This document shows, in pieces, positions 58,096 to 64,000 of a stretch of DNA of 64,000 bases. The DNA comes from Lethocerus indicus (lineage: Eukaryota; Arthropoda; Insecta; Hemiptera; Belostomatidae), in assembly GCA_019843655.1 (NCBI GenBank), contig JACDQD010000011.1, positions 7,978,604 to 8,042,603 on the forward strand, read 5' to 3'. The first letter of the stretch is position 1. Each line of letters starts with the position of its first letter. Both the position numbers and the translations under genes were made by a program. The notes under the pieces were generated by a model. That model was not told where the DNA came from. It ran no database searches and saw nothing but the letters and a program-made list of their open reading frames with translations.

Positions 58096-59755
58096 AGTAT
58101 GATCTTCCCGTGCTTTAATAGCCCCGGTTATTATCTCAGGGAATGGCCGCGCTCACTCAACTCGCCTGCGGATCCGTCAGAAAATTCACCCCGGAGATGA
58201 ATATTAATTAGAAAACCGACCGTTGACCCAATAAAACCGAAGAAGATGTACTAGGAAACAAAGATTTTTTAAAAATCTATATATTAAAGAGACACACATT
58301 CATTAAACTTGAAATTTAGCCGAATTGTTTAATTCCCCAGAATTCTTCGAAACATAAGCCTATATATATAAAATTAGGATCAAATTCAGTGTATAGTGTC
58401 CATGAACAGCAGAGACAGCCAGCACCAATTTTTGAATAGTTTGTAATAATAGGTCCTAAGAAAGCTAACGTTTATATCGGTTTCGGCTCAAATTCAATTT
58501 CACCCATTCACTTTTTTGATCACGCCATTTATTTTTATACTGCGTTTAGTCATGGATCGGACAGAATGGACGCGTATGGGTCTTCATCTATCCAGTCGAT
58601 TGAGGTCGTTCCTAGAGTCCCGGCCCTTGGAGCGCTATAAGAGCTCTAGTGACTGCATTATAAAACCAAATCGGGGGGGGTCGGCCGGCTAGAGAGCTGG
58701 CATCTGAATACTGAAGAATACTGTAATAGAGTCGTATTAGAGCGGGTAATATTATGTAGTCGCCCGCTAAGCGCGAGATGAGTGAGGTCGAAGTGCCTCC
58801 GGCCACCGGCGTGAACCTATCGATAAAAGTCATCACACTTTTCGCAACTTAACCGCTCTTGGATTCTAAGTTATTCAAGGCGGCTCCATCTCCGTTATTT
58901 CAGACGGATGTTTAACAATAGGTTACTTATTTAAATTGGCCTAATCGAAATCCATAAAGCGCTATAGCCTTTCACGTACTATTTGTGTTAATCGCATATT
59001 GGTCTCGCTTATTCTGAGCTATTCACAATGTAAAGGTGAAATAGAGCGAGATTTCACAGTTTGCACAGTCAAACAAGACAAAAATGTATGACAGCTACTA
59101 AACCAACGTGGGCTTAATCACAGCAATATTTAGAATTCACACTATTTTAATTCGCTCCTCTGAGAATTGAACATAAAGAAAATATACAGTGTATAGTCAG
59201 GAAATTAAATTATGGTTTACCCTTATTGGGATAATTAGGGGTTTTCCGTTCTCAAACCGGTCTACCAATGAAAAACATCGCGATTTAAAGCTTTGATAAT
59301 CCCACTAAACCTGGTACACCACCCTTTTTATATCTCTTTAAATTGATCATTATTTCTATTATTACGAGAGTGCAATTCTATCTTCAATTACTTTTATATA
59401 TTAAAAACTTCCGAATACTACAATGTCGGTAACTACATTATATAATAACGGATCCTTTCCGTTACTCGACTGTTGATCGAGCGGGCCCGGTAAATTGGAA
59501 AACCGATAATTTCGAAATTCTCCGCGGATCGTTTACACGACCAGGGGGGAAAACATCCATTTGGTTGTCCCGAGAGTTGTAGTGTACACAGAGGTTCGGA
59601 TCTAGATGGACTCGGAGGGTCGGCCACCCAATCGATTCTCAACGCTCCAGTAGGCCCCCGCCATTATTGCCGGCTATCATTAGAACACCCCCTCGAATTA
59701 TACCCCCGCCCGTCCGGGAAATAACGAAGCATATTTTATTATATTTATTATCCCC

Positions 59756-59757
<2 letters not shown>

Positions 59758-59817
<60 letters not shown>
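59758..59817. repeat. (GA)n microsatellite, longest in the window
   Basis: About 29 uninterrupted GA units between ccccccca and gccggctccagcg. Confidence 0.95.
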
Positions 59818-59819
<2 letters not shown>

Positions 59820-62800
59820 GGCTCCAGCGCCCGGCTCCTTTGATGCTCGTGCTTTATCGTTCGGACTTGGCTATCGACTGTGGAATCAGGTGATTCCGGC
59901 TGAGGATAGTTACGGCTCCGTGTGGTCTCATTATTAATACTAATACAACAGCCCTTTTTATTATCAAAAACATTAACTATTTTGACTTTCAATGAAAAGG
60001 TAAGAAATTATGCTTCGGGCGTTTAGTAAGTGCGAACGGAAAACTACATTCAGCCCATTCTGTACTGAGCATGTAGAATAATTTCACATCGAATAATTGA
60101 GAAGGAGATTCATTTTTATCGCAGATTTTGTTCTGGAATTAGAGGTTCCAACCGCGAAGACTGGGTTAACCGACTAGGTTTGTGACAAAATATACTTTTT
60201 GCGAAGGTATTAAATAGGTATTTTTTATCGTACCGCGAATTTGCGATTTCCGCGCTCAACAAGTTTGTAGAGCTTCGGGACCGGAGAGAGTGTTTAGGGC
60301 CCGTTTCGAGACCCAATCGGCCGGTTGAACAGAGCACGAGTAGGGCTTTAACTTTCATAGGCCGTCGTTACTTTTCCAACTGGTTATTATTGGCAAACAT
60401 CGGTTGTGAAGAGGCGCCGAGGTGGAACTGCCCACTTGGCGGGCCACCTCTGTATAAGAGGGAGCGGTCCCTTTTTTCATTCGGCTCCCTCCCCCCTGTG
60501 CACTTGAGCAATCCCGCGTTCCACTTACATTGTAGTCCCTCGAGAGCCTTCGACACTTGCCCGATGACTTGCAGAATGCCCGAATTCGGTGTATAGCGAC
60601 TGCGCTTCAATATCTATACTGTCAGTTTCGCAAGATCCGTTTCCTACGCGCTCATTTTGAGGAATAAAATTATGGCGGATATAACAAATTTAAGAATTAC
60701 GATAATCAACAAGGTGTTTACACCAGTCCTGAAATTAAACGGAAAACTTACTATTTATTACTTGTTATTGAGGTATGTGGTGAATAAGGAAGAATGCTGA
60801 AGAATGGGAAGGATTTTTTTCACCACAGATCCTGAGATTTCTTTGTTTCAGATATGTAGCTCGAATGTTTTCAAAATAATCTCGGATAAATAATGCTGCC
60901 AGAGGTACTTATAACAATATCACGCGAACTCTCCGGAAGTTAGCGAGAATTCAAATTCCGGTCACTACGAGTTGTCCTTAAAACTGAGTTCTACCCATTA
61001 AATATCCGATTAAGACTGCGGAGACCTATTTAAAGGATTTGTAATGGAATTAGAGGTTGCGCCTTATATTCAAATAACTTATACAAGGGTGGTATTTAGC
61101 TGGAGGTTTTACGCTTTAAATATCTCCGATGTGATGACAGGTGGAGGAGCCGCGTGTGGTCTCACACGTTGCTCCTTATACCCGAAGTAGTAAAACGGGG
61201 ATCGCACTGCACTTATACTGTCGATAATTCCCCTCCCTAAGTGGTATGAGTCACTTGAGCACTATTCACCGTCGATTTCAATTTCTGCACGATGCCCTCA
61301 ACTCCATTTTCCCACAGATAATATAGGCTATATAATGAATATTTATTAATCGTTAGTTTTATTCGCTTGATTTGATTCTGACCGACATAATTTTGATAAA
61401 TATATGACTCTTCGATCCTTGAACCTTGCTCTTGATCATAGCTTTCAATCTTATTTCAATTTAAAGTAAATTTACCGTTTATTACCATCTTTTTAAATTG
61501 TCTCCCTTATAATGTTATAACTATTGTTTTATAAATCAAGTTTGTACTATAATAATAATGATAGGGATCTATGATATAAATCGTTAACATTTTAAAAGTT
61601 TTTTTGAACAATATTTAATATCTGACAATTGTTGGGTAGTCAATTAACCGGTCTCCAGTCAACAGAATTATTTTTATTACTTGTAATGTGAGTGATCTCA
61701 CTCAGATTAAACAATGTAATTTTTATTCTATAATAAAATAGAATAGAATACATCCCCCGAACTTTGTACGACAGAAATAAATAATATATTACGGGTGAAA
61801 TTTTTTTGGATGACTCTTGGGAAAATTGTTAGGGAATTTTCGCTCGGGGTAGCCTCGGCAGAGGTCTCTCTGTTCTTTTAAAGAGCTCCATTATTCATTC
61901 GAGAGCCCCGACCGGAAACTCTCGATTGTCCTTGAATAAATAATGAGATTTATGTTTGAACTCGAGACCGTTATATGTCGATTGACCGTATAAGATGCTG
62001 CGAAAGCCCTTTCACTTTTTGTAACAGTTTGTAAACACGTAGTTTTATATGCGAACAACATCGTCCGTAAGTGTCATTTTGAGTATTGGGGTCATTTATA
62101 ATTGACAACAAATTATTCTGCCGCATGTTTTTTAAATTGCTAATAAGCATTTATTTCATAATAGAAGCCGCTATTCCGATGGCATCGACTACTCAACTGC
62201 GCTATTCCCACGGGGAGGTTTAGGGAAATTTTATTGAAATTATAGATTTATAATTTATTATTCTAAGCTTGGTTGATGGGTGAAGAGGAAAAATCAACCT
62301 CATTTAGTGATCCTTTGTCACAATATCGTTAAAACTCAGATATATAATGAAAACCCCGTCTTAATTAGATATACAAACGGAGTACTTTTAGAAAACCATT
62401 TCAACAGTTTATGGGTATTTAATTTGTTGCTGGAATGTGTATATTTAGTTTTTATTTAGCCGTAGGACGTATCTCAGTTTATAAAAAATTGCTTCCGCAA
62501 GAGCCATGCATTTGAAAACCGCTAGACTTCGAGACTAGATTCCGAAATTTAGTCTCGAATTGCAGCAGAATTATATGGACAATATGGAATAACCAACCCG
62601 TGGACTTCTCTAGAATTAGGGAACATGACATAAAGTATTTGCATTAACTGGTATTTTTAATTGTTTATCTGACACAAACAGGGGATGATGTCCCCCCAAC
62701 ACATCGCAAACAAAATTGTAATTAATTATTAATAAGCAAATTGATTGTTATCGCAAAATCTTAGAGGAAAAGAAAAACGTCTCTAAACGTCTCAGTTCAA

Positions 62801-62834
62801 TTGAATACGGTAAACTATATATTAAATCATCTTT

Positions 62835-62959
62835 AGTGAGGATGCCCGAAAAACACCCAAAGTGCCAAAAGTGACTAACACCGCTACTGAAGATGGCGAG
62901 CAGCCGAAACCGGTCTAGCAAAAGATCAAACCAGCGAGAGGAGACAGAAACACGAAATT
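62835..62959. mobile_element. F1 element, right half
   Basis: agtgaggatgcccgaaaaac, aaagtgccaaaagtgacta, aacaccgctactgaagatgg, cgagcagccgaaaccggtct, agaggagacagaaacacgaa. It is the best preserved F1 sequence in the distal part of the window. Confidence 0.8.
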
Positions 62960-64000
62960 GTTTCGAAATATTCGCGATCCTGCCGTAAATAAACAATTTT
63001 AAGGCCCTGTAAGTTGTCGCGAATTTAATTCGAGAGGCGGTGTCAGCTTCAAACGGCGTTCTCGAACGGTCGGGGCTTGCCAATACAAATGGCGTTTATT
63101 TTCTGCTAAGCGTCGAGCCAGCAGCCTCCGGTGGGAACAAATGTTTTATTCCCCGCTGTCCCTGCACACGGACTTGTTAGTAGCACAGCCCGGCCTATTA
63201 TTGGCCGTCACAAGTGTCAATTTCAGGCGAACATATTCTGGCGCTTCCCCCCTCCCCGCACACCGGCTAACGGGGACTTGGACTTCCCTACTTAGCAGTC
63301 GGCCGACAGTGAAAGTCGCCTTTCATGTGTAACCGCATCGGCGAGACTATTGGTCGAACGGGTATCACATTTTGTAAATTCTTACAGTACAATTTTGAAA
63401 TATATTTGCTCCAAAATGAGTGAAAGTGTCTCCCTGACGAAGTTACATGGCTAAGTATTAGCCCACGAACAAAGAGGAATAAATCGGTTCAGTTAAGGCG
63501 TATATTTAGTTTTAAGTTAGCCTCTGTTCCCTTTAAGTACTATTATTTTGTGAATAATCCCAAGTATCCTGTCCTCTTAGCCAACTCATCTGACATACAG
63601 CAATTTGATAACGTATCAATAAAATTGTTATAAAAGTATTCGCCGTCTATCCCCTCTATTTCTATTTTACTCAAAAAGAATATTATTCTTTTTCAATTTA
63701 TTGATAGTCTCATGACTAATGAACAAGTAGTGTCATACCTACATGGCTGGGATTCAAGGATTTAATACTTTCTGCCAGTATAATGTCTTTGTCACTTTTT
63801 TTTGTTCACTCACTGTTCTGGGTGGCATGTGACAAAGTGGTATTATATGAAAGGCGCGATTATGTTATATTAATTAAACTGTTAAACGGGGTTGACCGAA
63901 ACTCGGACATTTTTCGCCGGGCTCTCGAGATAGGACAACGCTATTAATGTGATAAATGGCCGGCCGTCTCTATAATGTAAACGTGAAAGTGAATGAAGTA

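Larger units (their letters stand above)
34036..64000 (-). other. dys: 5' part of dys: upstream intron and/or 5' flank
   Basis: Everything above the acceptor at 34036-34038 must be intron until the preceding exon. I searched by eye for a bHLH exon (basic region, NAEI-like helix 1, RQRLSQLQ-like helix 2) and for an exon ending just before ALSGF, and found neither. The region may be one long intron of at least 30 kb, or may include a short exon or the promoter that I cannot recognise. The first 7 kb carry many repeats; from about 41 kb on the sequence is mostly unique. Confidence 0.5.
51746..64000. other. Distal block, mostly unique, no gene recognised
   Basis: It contains microsatellites at 54577, 58050 and 59758 and one F1 half element at 62835. 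51840-52300 is GC-rich. On the minus strand at about 60520-60620 an acceptor-like gaaactgacag and a donor-like aatgtaagtgg bracket an open frame reading EAQSLYTEFGHS, but with no family match. The rest shows nothing I can name. Confidence 0.45.

Noticed and set aside
59639..59992. Minus-strand frame of 117 codons with a long leucine-serine run.
   Set aside because: The run is the translated (GA)n microsatellite; there is no domain or splice support.
60390..60620. Possible exon on the minus strand with donor-like aatgtaagtgg.
   Set aside because: The open frame has no similarity I recognise to the bHLH or other dys regions, and the flanking acceptor is weak; noted only in the block description.
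1..64000. Prokaryotic-type systems (operons, CRISPR, toxin-antitoxin, phage).
   Set aside because: The spliced exons, long non-coding stretches, microsatellites and transposon types are those of an animal genome; no such system is visible.

Overview
The window is eukaryotic genomic DNA, almost certainly from an insect. No reading frame looks like a complete gene. Two short exons on the minus strand, both with canonical splice sites and both in phase 0, read through from one to the other as the first (A) PAS domain of a bHLH-PAS transcription factor. I recognise it as the dysfusion (dys) / NPAS4 family. They are at 33946-34035 (30 codons) and 6142-6321 (60 codons), separated by an intron of about 27.6 kb. 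The rest of the window is therefore mostly intron of a long developmental regulator gene, or its 5' flank. The bHLH exon(s) should lie at higher coordinates and the PAS-B and C-terminal exons below position 1; I could not find either inside the window. The moderate GC, the lack of obvious CpG depletion and the many (GA)n/(TC)n tracts remind me of hymenopteran genomes, but that is an impression and not a measurement.

Layout. 1-6141 is the downstream intron of dys, with little but short palindromes. 6142-6321 is the second PAS exon. 6322-33945 is the large intron. It holds members of several dispersed repeat families, a LINE fragment, TTAA-flanked MITEs, and at 29.46-30.97 kb a large fold-back whose arms carry tandem units and a cluster of CTCF-like motifs. 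33946-34035 is the first PAS exon; a mariner-derived MITE ends about 60 bp from its splice acceptor. 34036-64000 is upstream intron or 5' flank. Its first 10 kb are rich in repeats, with fold-back elements, three TTAA MITEs and two LINE fragments. From 41 kb onward it is mostly unique sequence with scattered microsatellites and a local duplication near 45 kb.

The main material beyond the gene is the repeat content. Family F1 is a fold-back element of about 170-295 bp with unequal ends, flanked in the best copies by imperfect 12-16 bp direct repeats. F2 and F5 are two further unclassified families. There are four MITEs with TTAA ends beginning ccctctatgggc, one MITE beginning ccccttaac, two mariner remnants that keep opposite ends of a transposase, and three 3' ends of a jockey-like LINE. 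No prokaryotic-type operon, CRISPR array, tRNA or rRNA was seen. All family assignments are from reading the sequence; no search was run.
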